From Shinella curvata (lineage in GTDB: Bacteria; Pseudomonadota; Alphaproteobacteria; Rhizobiales; Rhizobiaceae), in the NCBI RefSeq assembly GCF_022899935.1, contig NZ_JALJCJ010000002.1, positions 62,001 through 126,000 on the forward strand: a stretch of DNA of 64,000 bases, in the 5' to 3' direction. A program made the translations under genes and the position numbers. The notes beneath the pieces were generated by a model. It ran no database searches, had not been told where the DNA came from, and was given only the letters and a program-made list of their open reading frames with translations. This document shows positions 8,590 to 17,520 of this stretch, one piece after another; the first letter of the stretch is position 1; each line of letters starts with the position of its first letter.

Positions 8590-9263
8590 CGGCTCTTCCC
8601 AAGCGCCAGCAGAACCGCATCCTGCGCGAGCGCCGCATTCTTGATGCCGCTCTCGTCGTCTTCTCGCAGAAGGGTTTCGTCAGCGCCTCGATGGATGACA
8701 TTGCCGCCGAGGCGGGCCTGACCAAGCCGACCCTCTATCAGTATTTCCCCTCCAAGGACGAGCTTTTCACGGCCATGATGACCGAGGAGCGGGATCACAT
8801 GCTCGAATCCTTCGAGTATCCTTCGGCATCCGGCATGGTCGCCGAACTCTACGCCTTCTCCTGGCACTATGCCGATGTCGTGCTGCGCCCTGACATGCTG
8901 AACCTCGCCCGGCTGATCATCGGGGAGGCGCAGCGACTGCCGGATGTCGGCCGGGCCTATCAGGCCTCCGGTCCCGACCGGGTGCTTGCCGGTATGATCG
9001 CCTATCTCGAGCGCCAGCGCGCAGCCGGCCGGCTCGTCTTCGACGATGCGGAACTGGCGGCGGAAGACCTCTGGGGTCTTATCCTTTCCGCGCCGCGCAA
9101 CAGGGCACTGCACATTCCCGATGCCGTGCCCGATCGTGGAACCATCGAACGCTACATCCGCAACGGTCTTCGTGTCTTCCTGCGCGCCTATTCCACGGCG
9201 CCGGAAAAGGACCTTGCCGCCCTTTCATCCCTGACGCCGCCGCCGGCCACCGCAACGGAGTGA
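8586..9263 (+). CDS. TetR-family transcriptional regulator
   Basis: 225 residues. The N-terminal helix-turn-helix (about 18-65) has the family pattern ILDAALVVFSQKGF, then MDDIAAEAGLTKPTLYQYF. The rest is a helical ligand-binding domain with a TetR_C-like stretch. It starts at an ATG overlapping the stop of the hydrolase fusion and overlaps the next gene at its own stop, so it is made with the pathway enzymes. It is the obvious candidate for controlling the 4.9-12.6 kb operon in response to a pathway intermediate, though no matching operator was identified. Confidence 0.9.
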   Translation: MTALPKRQQNRILRERRILDAALVVFSQKGFVSASMDDIAAEAGLTKPTLYQYFPSKDELFTAMMTEERDHMLESFEYPSASGMVAELYAFSWHYADVVLRPDMLNLARLIIGEAQRLPDVGRAYQASGPDRVLAGMIAYLERQRAAGRLVFDDAELAAEDLWGLILSAPRNRALHIPDAVPDRGTIERYIRNGLRVFLRAYSTAPEKDLAALSSLTPPPATATE

Positions 9264-9265
9264 CC

Positions 9266-10609
9266 ATGACCCTCGATGCCTATCTCGACGATCCCGCCAG
9301 CCGTTTCGCCACCGTCGCCATGACCGATACGAACGGCCTGCTGCGCGGCCAGATGGTGTCCGTGCGCTCGCTCGCCGGCATCGCGCGTGCGGGCATGGGC
9401 ATGTCGCCGGTCACCTTCGCGCTCGATCCGACCGACGTCGTGCTCACCATTCCCGGCGTCTCGGATGAAACCTCGGATTTCCACGACGACCCGCTGCTGC
9501 TGGATCCCTCGACGGTCCGCCGCCTGCCGTGGTCGAAGCCGGGGCACGACCTGCTGGTGCTCTCCAACTATGGCGGCGCGACGTCCGCACTTTGCCCGCG
9601 CTCGCTTCTGACGCGGGTGCTTGCGCGGGCCGGGGAGGCGGGTTATGCGCCGCGCTACGGCATGGAGCTGGAATATACGCTGTTCGACGAGACGCCGGAA
9701 AGCGCGCGCGAAAAGGGCTATCGCAACCTCAAGACCGCGACCATGCACAAGAGCCACGACCTCGTGCTCTATCAGGTGCAGCAGACGGAATGGTACGAGG
9801 CGCTCGCCGAAATCTGCGGGCCGCTGAAGATCGACCTCGCCAAGATGCATGAGGAGATCGGCGGCGGCTTCCTCGAAGCCTGCATCGCCGCCGGCACGGG
9901 GCTGGAGCCGGCCGACCAGCTCGTGCTTCTCAAGAATTTCGTGCGCGCGCTGGCGCAGCGGCAGGGCAAATGCGTCACCTTCATGCCGCGCTGGACGGAG
10001 GAGGCGGATAGCCAGTCGATCCATCTCCATGTCAGCCTCATGGGCAAGGACGGCGAAAAGGTCTTCCACGACCCCGCGGGTAAAAACGGCATGTCGCAGA
10101 CCTTCCGCCACTTCATCGGCGGCCTGCAGAAATATATCGGCGACATGACGCTGATCTTCCAGCCGACCGTCAATTCCTACCGCCGCTTCGCGCCGGGCAC
10201 CTTCGCGCCACCCGGCCTGACCTGGGGCTTCGAGAACCGCACGACCTGCTTCCGCGTCGTCGGCCATGATGCGGGCTCGCTGCGCGTCGAAAACCGTCTG
10301 CCGGGCGCCGATACCAATCCCTATCTGACGGTCGCCGCGACGGTTGCGGCCGGTGTCGCCGGCATCGTCGAGGGCATCGAGCCGGAGCCTGAGGTCATCG
10401 GCAATGGCTATGTGCAGGCGGGTGCCGGACCGGATTTCGCCCGCTCCATGCCCGAGGCGATCCAGCGCCTGCGCAATTCTGCCTTCACCAAGGACTGGCT
10501 CGGCGAGCGCTTCGTCGAGGCTTTCGCCGCGAGCCGCCAGAGCCAGCATGACGAATTCTGCAAGAAAGTACCCGATGTAGAACTGCAACGCTTCTTTGAC
10601 CTGGGGTAG
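9266..10609 (+). CDS. Glutamine synthetase-like ligase (possible gamma-glutamyl-amine synthetase)
   Basis: 447 residues from the ATG at 9266 (GGAG five bases upstream; a GTG at 9260 is also in frame). It has the glutamine synthetase catalytic domain: the MELEYTLFDE metal-binding strand, EEIGGGFLEA, the ATP/glutamate loop NSYRRFAPGTFAPPG and ENRLPGADTNPYL near the end. Such paralogues (PuuA, IpuC, aniline-type enzymes) often ligate glutamate to an amine instead of ammonia. Inside an operon for what looks like an N-containing aromatic, gamma-glutamylation of an amine is the most interesting reading; ammonium assimilation cannot be excluded. Confidence 0.8.
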   Translation: MTLDAYLDDPASRFATVAMTDTNGLLRGQMVSVRSLAGIARAGMGMSPVTFALDPTDVVLTIPGVSDETSDFHDDPLLLDPSTVRRLPWSKPGHDLLVLSNYGGATSALCPRSLLTRVLARAGEAGYAPRYGMELEYTLFDETPESAREKGYRNLKTATMHKSHDLVLYQVQQTEWYEALAEICGPLKIDLAKMHEEIGGGFLEACIAAGTGLEPADQLVLLKNFVRALAQRQGKCVTFMPRWTEEADSQSIHLHVSLMGKDGEKVFHDPAGKNGMSQTFRHFIGGLQKYIGDMTLIFQPTVNSYRRFAPGTFAPPGLTWGFENRTTCFRVVGHDAGSLRVENRLPGADTNPYLTVAATVAAGVAGIVEGIEPEPEVIGNGYVQAGAGPDFARSMPEAIQRLRNSAFTKDWLGERFVEAFAASRQSQHDEFCKKVPDVELQRFFDLG

Positions 10610-10613
10610 TGCC

Positions 10614-11120
10614 ATGAAACCGGAACTTCGCCTGCAATTCCTCGAAGGCATGAGCCGCGCCGCAACCTTCGTTGCCGTGGTGACGACGGATGGCGAGGCG
10701 GGACGCTTCGGCGTCACGATCAGTTCCCTCACATCGGTCTCGGCCGATGGCGACCATCCTTCGCTTCTCGCCTGCCTCCACCATATGAGCCCGGTTGCCG
10801 CGGCGATTCTGAAAAACCGCTCCTTCTGCGCGAACCTCCTCCACGAGGACCAGCATCAGGTCTCCGACCTTTTCGCGGGGCGGCTTTCGGCCGGCGAACA
10901 TGCCGAGCGTTTCGAGCGCACGCCCTGGTCGGCGGGCGAACTCGCCCAGCCGGCGCTCGACGGGGCGACGGCGAGCTTCCAGTGCCAGGTCGCGAGCTCG
11001 GTGCTCTGGGAAACGCATCACATCATCATCGGACGCGTCATGAACGTCCGCTTGTCGGAAAATCCGGCCTCTCTGCTCTACGGCCACCGGGCCTATCACC
11101 GGGCGGTTCAACTGTCGTAG
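10614..11120 (+). CDS. Flavin reductase (FMN-binding split-barrel)
   Basis: 168 residues, the usual size of the small flavin reductase component of two-component monooxygenases. Family hallmarks: FVAVVTTDGEAGRFGVTISS near the start, LLACLHH and the mid-protein FCANLLHEDQHQVSDLF stretch, and FQCQVASSV before the C-terminal H-x-I-x-x-G segment. It would reduce FMN or FAD with NAD(P)H and pass it to a partner oxygenase. The nearest candidate partner is the acyl-CoA-dehydrogenase-fold protein of this operon. It starts four bases after the ligase stop. Confidence 0.87.
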   Translation: MKPELRLQFLEGMSRAATFVAVVTTDGEAGRFGVTISSLTSVSADGDHPSLLACLHHMSPVAAAILKNRSFCANLLHEDQHQVSDLFAGRLSAGEHAERFERTPWSAGELAQPALDGATASFQCQVASSVLWETHHIIIGRVMNVRLSENPASLLYGHRAYHRAVQLS

Positions 11121-11196
11121 CGCACATAAAAACGAAAAGAGGCTGCGGATGCCGGTGGGGTGAGCCGGCGAATGGGGAACAAAACTGGAGAGACCA

Positions 11197-12639
11197 ATGA
11201 CTGACGTGACGACGGCGGGGGTAAACCAACTCCGCAGAAATTCGCTGGGGCTGATCGCCGTGACCTTCATGGTCATCTCGGCCGCCGCCCCGCTCACGGG
11301 CGTGGCCGGCGCGGTGCCCATCGCCTTCCTGCTCGGCAACGGCACGGGCATTCCCGCGACCTTCCTTCTGATGACGCTGATCATGCTGGCCTTCTCGGCC
11401 GGCTATGTGGCGATGTCGCGCCATGTCACCAATGCCGGTGCCTTCTATGCCTATGCCGCGCGCGGGCTCGGTGGGCGCATGGCCGGCGCGGTCGCGATCA
11501 TCGCGGTCGTTGCCTATAACGCCATGCAGTTCGGCCTGATCGGCCTGCTCGGCGGCGTGGCAGCGGGCGTCTTCGCCGGCTTCGGCATCGAATTGCCCTG
11601 GTATCTCTGGAGCCTGATTGCCGTCGCCCTCGTCGGCGTCCTCGGCTACCGGCAGGTCGATCTCTCCGCGAAGGTGATGATCGTGCTGGTGCTGCTCGAA
11701 TATCTCATCGTGCTCATCGTCGATTTCGCCATCCTCGCCAAGGGCGGCGCGGGCACGCTGTCGTTCAATTTCTTCGACACGACGGCCATGTTCTCCGGCT
11801 CGCTGACGGCGGCGATCCTGTTCTGCCTCGGCTCCTTCATCGGCTTCGAGGCGACGACGATCTATGCCGAGGAGGCACGCGATCCGGAAAAGACCATTCC
11901 ACGCGCGACTTATTTGTCCGTGTTGATGATCGGCCTGTTCTTCGTCTTCACCACCTGGCTGATGATCGCCGGCGTTGGCGCCGACAAGCTCCTGCCGACG
12001 ATCGGCGCGCTTCCGGATCCGACCGCCTTCTTCTTCGATCTCGCCGGCGCCTATGTCGGCGGCCCGGTACCGGCCATTGCCGGCCTGCTTCTGGTGTCGA
12101 GCCTGTTTGCGGCGATCAGCGCCTTCCATAACTACATCGCCCGCTACAGCTATGTCGCCGGTCGTGAAGGCCTGCTGCCGGCCGCCTTCGGCCGCACGCA
12201 TGATGCGCACCAGAGCCCGCATGTCGGCTCGGTGGTGCAGACGGTGATGGCACTGGTGGTGCTTGCGGTCTTTGCCGGTCTCGGGCTCGATCCGGTGCTC
12301 AACATGTTCACCTGGATCAGCCAGGTCGGCACGCTCGGCGTGCTCGGCATGATGACGATCACCTCGCTCTCGGTCATCGTCTTCTTCCGCAAGAAAGGCG
12401 GCGACGCTCCGGTGCTGACGACGCTCGTCCTGCCGGCCGTCTCGGGCCTCGTGATGGCGGCGCTCTTCGTCTACATCTTCATCAACTTCGGCGATCTCAC
12501 CCAGACCGCCGGCGGTTCGCTCGGCATCATCCTGCCGGCGCTGATCCCCGTCGCGGGCATTGCCGGTTTCCTGATGGCGAGCCGCCTCAAGGCATCCGAC
12601 CCGGCGGCCTATGCCCGCATGGGCCAGAATCGCGGTTAA
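11197..12639 (+). CDS. APC-family amino acid/amine permease
   Basis: 480 residues with about twelve hydrophobic helices and the APC-superfamily first-helix signature around SAAAPLTGVAGAVPIAFLLG. It is a secondary transporter for amino acids, polyamines or related amines in the inner membrane. A GGAGAG ribosome site precedes the ATG. It lies 76 bases after the flavin reductase and is the last gene of the operon, followed by a strong hairpin, so it probably imports the operon's substrate. The substrate is unknown. Confidence 0.88.
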   Translation: MTDVTTAGVNQLRRNSLGLIAVTFMVISAAAPLTGVAGAVPIAFLLGNGTGIPATFLLMTLIMLAFSAGYVAMSRHVTNAGAFYAYAARGLGGRMAGAVAIIAVVAYNAMQFGLIGLLGGVAAGVFAGFGIELPWYLWSLIAVALVGVLGYRQVDLSAKVMIVLVLLEYLIVLIVDFAILAKGGAGTLSFNFFDTTAMFSGSLTAAILFCLGSFIGFEATTIYAEEARDPEKTIPRATYLSVLMIGLFFVFTTWLMIAGVGADKLLPTIGALPDPTAFFFDLAGAYVGGPVPAIAGLLLVSSLFAAISAFHNYIARYSYVAGREGLLPAAFGRTHDAHQSPHVGSVVQTVMALVVLAVFAGLGLDPVLNMFTWISQVGTLGVLGMMTITSLSVIVFFRKKGGDAPVLTTLVLPAVSGLVMAALFVYIFINFGDLTQTAGGSLGIILPALIPVAGIAGFLMASRLKASDPAAYARMGQNRG

Positions 12640-12648
12640 ACAATCTGG

Positions 12649-12674
12649 GCGGCGCCGGCCTGTGCCGGCGCCGC
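12649..12674. terminator. Bidirectional hairpin between convergent genes
   Basis: Perfect 11-bp stem GCGGCGCCGGC / GCCGGCGCCGC with a four-base loop (CTGT), placed between the permease stop and the stop of the convergent hydrolase gene. It lacks a U-tract, but stem strength and position suit a two-way transcription barrier. Confidence 0.6.
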
Positions 12675-12682
12675 TGATCTCG

Positions 12683-13513
12683 TCAGATGGACAGAAGCTG
12701 GCGCGTCAGCGGATGCTGCGCATCGGCAAGGCCGTCGATGACGTTGAAATGGTGCCTGTCCGGCTCGACGACTTCAGCCGTGGTCGCGCCGAGACCGGTC
12801 CAGATATTGGCGAGCAGCGCATTCTGCCGCAGGAATTCCGACCGCTCGTTGCCGCCCACCCAGCAGGTGATGCGGGCATTTTCCATGGGCCGCAGCAAGG
12901 CGGGGCTTTCCGCGAGCGCTTCCGCCTCATCGATGGCAAGCCTCGCATTCATGGCGGTCGAGAGCATCGGGCGCAGGTCGTGCACGCCTGAAATCGAGAC
13001 GACGTTGCGGATGCGCCCCTGGACCTCCGGCGCGAGTGGCGCCGTCGCCGTCACCATGCGGCTGGCGAGATGCCCGCCGGCCGAATGCCCGGTCAGCAGC
13101 AGCGGTCCCTCGACATGGCGTGCCGCCTCCGTCACCGCCGCGGCGATCTCCTTGACGATCACGGCGATGCGCACCTCGGGGCAAAGCGTATAGGACGGCA
13201 TGGCGACGGCATAACCGCTCTCGATGCTGCCGGCGGCCAGATGCGACCAGAAACTCTTGTCGAGTTGCAGCCAGAAGCCGCCATGCACGAAGACGACAAG
13301 GCCTTTTGGCGTGCCCTCCGGCAGGAAAAGGTCGAGGCGGTTGCGCGGCCGCTCGCCATAAGCGAGGTCGAGTTTCGCGCGACCTGCGGCGGAAAGCGTG
13401 GTGCGGAAGGTTTCGGCGGGCTCCACCCAGGCGGCCGGCCAGCGATCGCCGCGCGCGATATTCGCGCCGTTGGAATAGGCGTCGTCCCAGTCCGATATAC
13501 GGTGTTCCAGCAT
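12683..13513 (-). CDS. Alpha/beta hydrolase, probable kynurenine formamidase
   Basis: Likely hydrolyses N-formylkynurenine to kynurenine and formate. 276 residues from an ATG with a strong GGGAGGAG ribosome site; the open frame runs further upstream but has no good start. Fold and motifs match the alpha/beta-hydrolase arylformamidase type, not the metal-dependent KynB type: HGGFW oxyanion loop (77-81), nucleophile Ser144 in GHSAGGHLA, an acidic residue in GGNERSEFLRQ and His in HHFNVID near 254-259. The assignment leans on context: tryptophan dioxygenase and an anthranilate-CoA ligase are divergent from it and kynureninase lies a few kilobases on, and no other formamidase candidate is seen. 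Confidence 0.75.
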   Translation of the reverse strand: MLEHRISDWDDAYSNGANIARGDRWPAAWVEPAETFRTTLSAAGRAKLDLAYGERPRNRLDLFLPEGTPKGLVVFVHGGFWLQLDKSFWSHLAAGSIESGYAVAMPSYTLCPEVRIAVIVKEIAAAVTEAARHVEGPLLLTGHSAGGHLASRMVTATAPLAPEVQGRIRNVVSISGVHDLRPMLSTAMNARLAIDEAEALAESPALLRPMENARITCWVGGNERSEFLRQNALLANIWTGLGATTAEVVEPDRHHFNVIDGLADAQHPLTRQLLSI

Positions 13514-13591
13514 TGCCGCACTCCTCCCTCGTGTTGCCAGCGGGGTAGAAATCGCGCGGATGCGCCACAAACGCAATGCCATTACGCGAGA

Positions 13592-13619
13592 AACTTTAGG
13601 CTTGAAATAATTTTTGACA
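13592..13619 (+). promoter_or_regulatory. Shared palindromic operator and -35 of the anthranilate-CoA ligase operon
   Basis: CTTTAGGCTTGAAA (13594-13607) matches 12 of 14 bases of the palindrome at 27494-27507 in front of the 2-aminobenzoyl-CoA monooxygenase/reductase gene. Extended to 17 bases (13592-13608 against 27492-27508), 15 match. A consensus -35 (TTGACA, 13614-13619) follows seven bases later. The site lies between the divergent formamidase and ligase genes and could serve both. The MarR regulator at 26883 is the best candidate binder. Confidence 0.5.
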
Positions 13620-13805
13620 GGTGCCATGCTGCCTCATGTTCAGCGCGGAAGTGGAGGTCTTCGCTGTGCCCATCACACCAGATGATTTTTTCCGCGCGAC
13701 GACACGGTCCGGCGAGGCTTCGCCCGACTATGCGGCTCCGCGCGGCGCGTTGACCGGCCGGCTTTGACCATGCGGGCCGGCACGAACAGGGGGAATAGCC
13801 GTCAC

Positions 13806-15422
13806 ATGCTTGGACCGACCGCTCACGTCGATACGTTCACCCGCGACAACCTGCCGCCGCCGGAGGAATGGCCGGATTTCCTGCTCGACGGGTTCGATTA
13901 TCCCGATCGCATCAACGCTGCCGTCGAGCTGACGGATGCCTTGGTCGCCAAGGGTTTCGGCGATCGCACCGCGCTCATCGGCAACGGCCGCCGCCGCACC
14001 TACAAGGAGCTGTCCGATTGGACGAACCGGCTGGCCCATGCGCTGGTCGAGAATTACGGCGTGAAGCCCGGCAACCGCATCCTCATCCGTTCGGCCAACA
14101 ATCCCGCCATGGTCGCTTGCTGGCTCGCCGCCACCAAGGCGGGCGCGGTCGTCGTCAACACGATGCCGATGCTGCGCGCCGGCGAACTCACCAAGATCGT
14201 CGACAAGGCGGAGATCAGCCTCGCGCTCTGCGACACGCGCCTGATGGACGAGATGATCGCCTGCGCCAAGGACAGCCGCTTCCTCAAGCAGGTCATCGGC
14301 TTCGACGGCACCGCCAATCACGATGCCGAACTCGACCGGGCCGCGCTCGATAAGTCCGTGATCTTCGAGGCCGTGCACACCGGCCGCGACGACGTGGCGC
14401 TGCTCGGCTTCACCTCGGGCACGACGGGCGTGCCCAAGGCGACCATGCATTTCCACCGCGACCTGCTGATGATCGCCGACGGCTATGCCAAGGACGTGCT
14501 CGGCGTGACGCCGGAGGACGTGTTCGTCGGCTCGCCGCCGCTTGCCTTCACCTTCGGCCTCGGCGGCCTCGCCATCTTCCCGCTGCGTTTCGGCGCGGCC
14601 GCGACCCTGCTCGAACAGGCGACGCCGCCGCAGATGGTCGAGATCATCGAGACCTACAAGGCAACGATCTCGTTCACAGCACCCACTGCCTATCGCGCCA
14701 TGCTGAAGGCGATGGATGCCGGCGCCGACCTCTCATCGCTGCGCGTCGCCATTTCCGCCGGCGAAACCTTGCCCGGTCCGGTCTTCGAGGAATGGACGCA
14801 AAAGACCGGCAAACCGATCCTCGACGGCATCGGTGCGACCGAGATGCTGCATATCTTCATTTCCAACCGCTTCGAGGACCGCAAGCCGGCCTCCACCGGC
14901 AAGCCGGTCGGCGGTTACGAGGCGCGCATCGTCGACGAGGACATGCAGGAAGTGCCGCGCGGCACGGTCGGCCGTCTTGCCGTGCGCGGCCCGACCGGCT
15001 GCCGCTACATGGCCGATGACCGTCAGCGCGACTATGTCCGCGACGGCTGGAACCTCACCGGCGACGCCTTTCTGCAGGACGAGGACGGCTTCTTCCATTT
15101 CGCCGCCCGATCGGACGACATGATCGTCAGCGCCGGCTACAACATTGCAGGCCCGGAAGTGGAGGCGGCCCTGATCGCGCATGCCGATGTGGCCGAATGC
15201 GCCGTGGTCGGTGCGCCGGATGGCGACCGCGGCCAGATTGTCGAGGCTCACGTCGTGCTGGTGGCCGGCGTCTCGGCAGACGAGGCGACGATCAAGCGGC
15301 TGCAAGATCATGTGAAGGCGCTGATCGCCCCTTACAAATATCCACGCTCGGTGAAGTTCCTGGATACCCTGCCGAAGACGGCGACCGGAAAGATCCAGCG
15401 TTTTCGCCTGCGGGAGCATTGA
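13806..15422 (+). CDS. 2-aminobenzoate (anthranilate)-CoA ligase
   Basis: Activates anthranilate with ATP and CoA to 2-aminobenzoyl-CoA, the first step of the aerobic CoA-thioester route. About 538 residues from the ATG at 13806; the frame extends to a TTG at 13764, but the family start fits MLGPTAHVDTF. It is an AMP-forming acyl-CoA synthetase: P-loop FTSGTTGVPKA, GATEM (A5), SDDMIVSAGYNIAGPEVE (hinge, A8) and the C-terminal catalytic Lys in TATGKIQRF. Its benzoate-CoA-ligase-like form and neighbours (tryptophan dioxygenase immediately after, matching monooxygenase at 27.6 kb) favour anthranilate over benzoate. It probably starts a long operon continuing into the ABC importer genes. Confidence 0.85.
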   Translation: MLGPTAHVDTFTRDNLPPPEEWPDFLLDGFDYPDRINAAVELTDALVAKGFGDRTALIGNGRRRTYKELSDWTNRLAHALVENYGVKPGNRILIRSANNPAMVACWLAATKAGAVVVNTMPMLRAGELTKIVDKAEISLALCDTRLMDEMIACAKDSRFLKQVIGFDGTANHDAELDRAALDKSVIFEAVHTGRDDVALLGFTSGTTGVPKATMHFHRDLLMIADGYAKDVLGVTPEDVFVGSPPLAFTFGLGGLAIFPLRFGAAATLLEQATPPQMVEIIETYKATISFTAPTAYRAMLKAMDAGADLSSLRVAISAGETLPGPVFEEWTQKTGKPILDGIGATEMLHIFISNRFEDRKPASTGKPVGGYEARIVDEDMQEVPRGTVGRLAVRGPTGCRYMADDRQRDYVRDGWNLTGDAFLQDEDGFFHFAARSDDMIVSAGYNIAGPEVEAALIAHADVAECAVVGAPDGDRGQIVEAHVVLVAGVSADEATIKRLQDHVKALIAPYKYPRSVKFLDTLPKTATGKIQRFRLREH

Positions 15423-16259
15423 ATGAGCAAGCCTTACGACCCCTCGAAGGAAGGCGCGCAGATGTCGTTCGAAGGGCGCATGTCCTACAGCGATTATCTC
15501 ATGCTGGAAAAGGTGCTGACCGCGCAGGAGCCGCTTTCGACGGCGCATGACGAGATGCTGTTCATCATCCAGCATCAGACCTCCGAGCTCTGGATGAAGC
15601 TGGCGCTGCACGAGATCAGCTCAGCCATCCGTGCCGTGCGCGAGGACCGGCTGGAACCGGCCTTCAAGATGCTGACGCGGGTCGCACGTATCTTCGAGCA
15701 GCTGAACAGCGCCTGGGACGTGCTGCGCACGATGACGCCGAGCGAATATACCGAATTCCGCGAGAGCCTCGGCCAGTCCTCCGGCTTCCAGTCCTGGCAG
15801 TACCGGGCCATCGAATTCCTCGCCGGCAACCGCAACCTCGCCATGCTGCGCCCGCATGCCCATCGCCCCGACCTGATGGAAAAGCTCGAGGCGATCCTGG
15901 CGGCGCCTTCGCTCTACGACGAGGCGATCCGGCTTCTCGCCCGCAACGGTTTCGACGTCGGGGAAGAAGCCGAGCGCCGGGACTGGCGTGAGACGCGCGC
16001 CGAAAACGACAAGGTTTTTGCCGCCTGGCAGACCGTCTATCGCAATCCGCAGCGCTACTGGATGCTCTACGAACTGGCCGAAAAGCTCGTCGATTTCGAG
16101 GACTATTTCCGCCGCTGGCGCTTCAACCATGTCACGACCGTCGAGCGCATCATCGGCTTCAAGCGCGGCACCGGCGGCACGTCCGGGGCATCCTACCTGA
16201 AGAAGATGCTGGAAGTGGAACTCTTCCCCGAGCTATGGCATGTTCGCACAGAGCTTTGA
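15423..16259 (+). CDS. kynA: Tryptophan 2,3-dioxygenase
   Basis: Haem enzyme that opens the indole ring of L-tryptophan to N-formylkynurenine. 278 residues, typical for bacteria. Key residues of the well-studied Xanthomonas enzyme (His55, Arg117, haem ligand His240, Thr254) map with a constant shift of four to His51 in IIQHQTSE, Arg113 in EFRESL, His236 in [10 protein letters not shown] and Thr250 in KRGTGG. The ATG comes directly after the ligase stop, so the two are co-translated. With the formamidase and kynureninase it completes the conversion of tryptophan to anthranilate. Confidence 0.96.
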   Translation: MSKPYDPSKEGAQMSFEGRMSYSDYLMLEKVLTAQEPLSTAHDEMLFIIQHQTSELWMKLALHEISSAIRAVREDRLEPAFKMLTRVARIFEQLNSAWDVLRTMTPSEYTEFRESLGQSSGFQSWQYRAIEFLAGNRNLAMLRPHAHRPDLMEKLEAILAAPSLYDEAIRLLARNGFDVGEEAERRDWRETRAENDKVFAAWQTVYRNPQRYWMLYELAEKLVDFEDYFRRWRFNHVTTVERIIGFKRGTGGTSGASYLKKMLEVELFPELWHVRTEL

Positions 16260-16298
16260 TAGAAAACGATAAAAACCTGGTTATATGAGGAGAACAGC

Positions 16299-17435
16299 AT
16301 GAAGCGCATTCTGGCAGCCAGCCTTTTCGGCCTTTCGCTCGCGACATCCGGCCTTGCCTATGCCGAGCCGGTCAAGATCGGCGTCATCACCACGCTTTCC
16401 GGCGGTGGCGCGGGGCTGGGGATCGACGCACGCGACGCCTTCCAGCTTGCCATCAAGCAGTCGGGCAACAAGGATATCGAGCTCGTCGTGGAGGACGACG
16501 CGCAGAAGCCGGAACTGGCCGTCCAGATCGCCGAAAAGATGATCCAGGGTGACAAGGTCGACCTGATGACCGGCATCATCTGGTCGAACCTCGCCATGGC
16601 CGTCGTGCCGAACACGGTGGCGCAGGACGTCATTTACCTCTCGGTGAATGCCGGCCCTTCGGCGCTGGCCGGCGCAAACTGCAATGCGAACTATTTCAAC
16701 GTCGCCTACCAGAACGACAATTTCCATGAAGGCATGGGCGAATACGCCAACAAGGACTACAAGAACACCTTCATCCTGGCGCCCAACTATCCCGCCGGCA
16801 AAGACGCGCTGACCGGCTTCAAGCGCTACTACAAGGGCGCGCTGTCGGGCGAGGTCTATACCCAGGTCGGTCAGACGGACTACGCCGCCGAAATCGCGCA
16901 GATCCGCGCGTCGGGTGCCGATTCCGTCTATTTCTTCCTGCCCGGCGGCATGGGCATCGCCTTCATGAAGCAATATGCGCAGTCAGGCGTCGGCATCCCG
17001 GTCATGGGACCGGCCTTCTCCTTCGACCAGGACGTTCTGCCGGCCGTGGGCGACGCAGCCCTTGGCGTGAAGAACTCCGCCAGCTGGTCGCCGGACCTCG
17101 ACAATGAGGCGAGCAAGGCCTTCGTCCAGGCCTTCAAGGCCGAATACAACCGCCTCCCGTCGGTCTATGCCGCGCAGAGCTGGGATACGGCAAACCTCAT
17201 CCTCTCGGCTCTGTCAAAGGCGAGCGTCAAGGACAAGGACGCCTTCCGCGCGGCCCTGAAGGCGGCGGATTTCAAGTCCGTGCGTGGTGACTTCACCTTC
17301 AACACCAACCAGCACCCGATCCAGAACATCTATGTGCGCGAGGTGGTGAAGGACGGCGACGTGTTGACCAACAAGATCGTCGCGACCGCCTTCGAAAAAC
17401 ACAAGGACGCCTACGCCGAACAGTGCGGCCTCTAA
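16299..17435 (+). CDS. Branched-chain-type ABC substrate-binding protein
   Basis: Periplasmic type I binding protein (Peripla_BP_6 / LivJ-like), 378 residues. A signal peptide ends at LAYAEP; the mature part opens with VKIGVITTLSGGGAGLG and shows the usual two-lobe pattern. It begins a five-gene Liv-type importer (binding protein, two permeases, two ATPases) downstream of ligase and kynA. In this context the ligand is more likely tryptophan, kynurenine, anthranilate or another aromatic than leucine. LivJ-like proteins of aromatic clusters commonly bind aromatic acids, but the sequence alone does not decide. Confidence 0.9.
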   Translation: MKRILAASLFGLSLATSGLAYAEPVKIGVITTLSGGGAGLGIDARDAFQLAIKQSGNKDIELVVEDDAQKPELAVQIAEKMIQGDKVDLMTGIIWSNLAMAVVPNTVAQDVIYLSVNAGPSALAGANCNANYFNVAYQNDNFHEGMGEYANKDYKNTFILAPNYPAGKDALTGFKRYYKGALSGEVYTQVGQTDYAAEIAQIRASGADSVYFFLPGGMGIAFMKQYAQSGVGIPVMGPAFSFDQDVLPAVGDAALGVKNSASWSPDLDNEASKAFVQAFKAEYNRLPSVYAAQSWDTANLILSALSKASVKDKDAFRAALKAADFKSVRGDFTFNTNQHPIQNIYVREVVKDGDVLTNKIVATAFEKHKDAYAEQCGL

Positions 17436-17453
17436 GGTTTTCGCTGCTTGATC

Positions 17454-17483
17454 TCCGGGCGCTGGCTTCTGTCGGCGTCCGGA
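17454..17483 (+). other. Intercistronic hairpin after the binding-protein gene
   Basis: Stem TCCGGGCGC / GCGTCCGGA (nine pairs including one G-U) with a 12-base loop, no U-tract, between binding-protein and permease genes. Such hairpins commonly protect the upstream mRNA and give binding protein in excess of membrane parts. Confidence 0.45.
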
Positions 17484-17520
17484 CCATGCCCCACGCGCTC
17501 CCGACCCTGGACCCGACGCT

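Noticed and set aside
13636-13767. 43-codon open frame between the formamidase and ligase genes
   Set aside because: No ribosome site or family resemblance, and it overlaps the likely promoter; treated as leader sequence.
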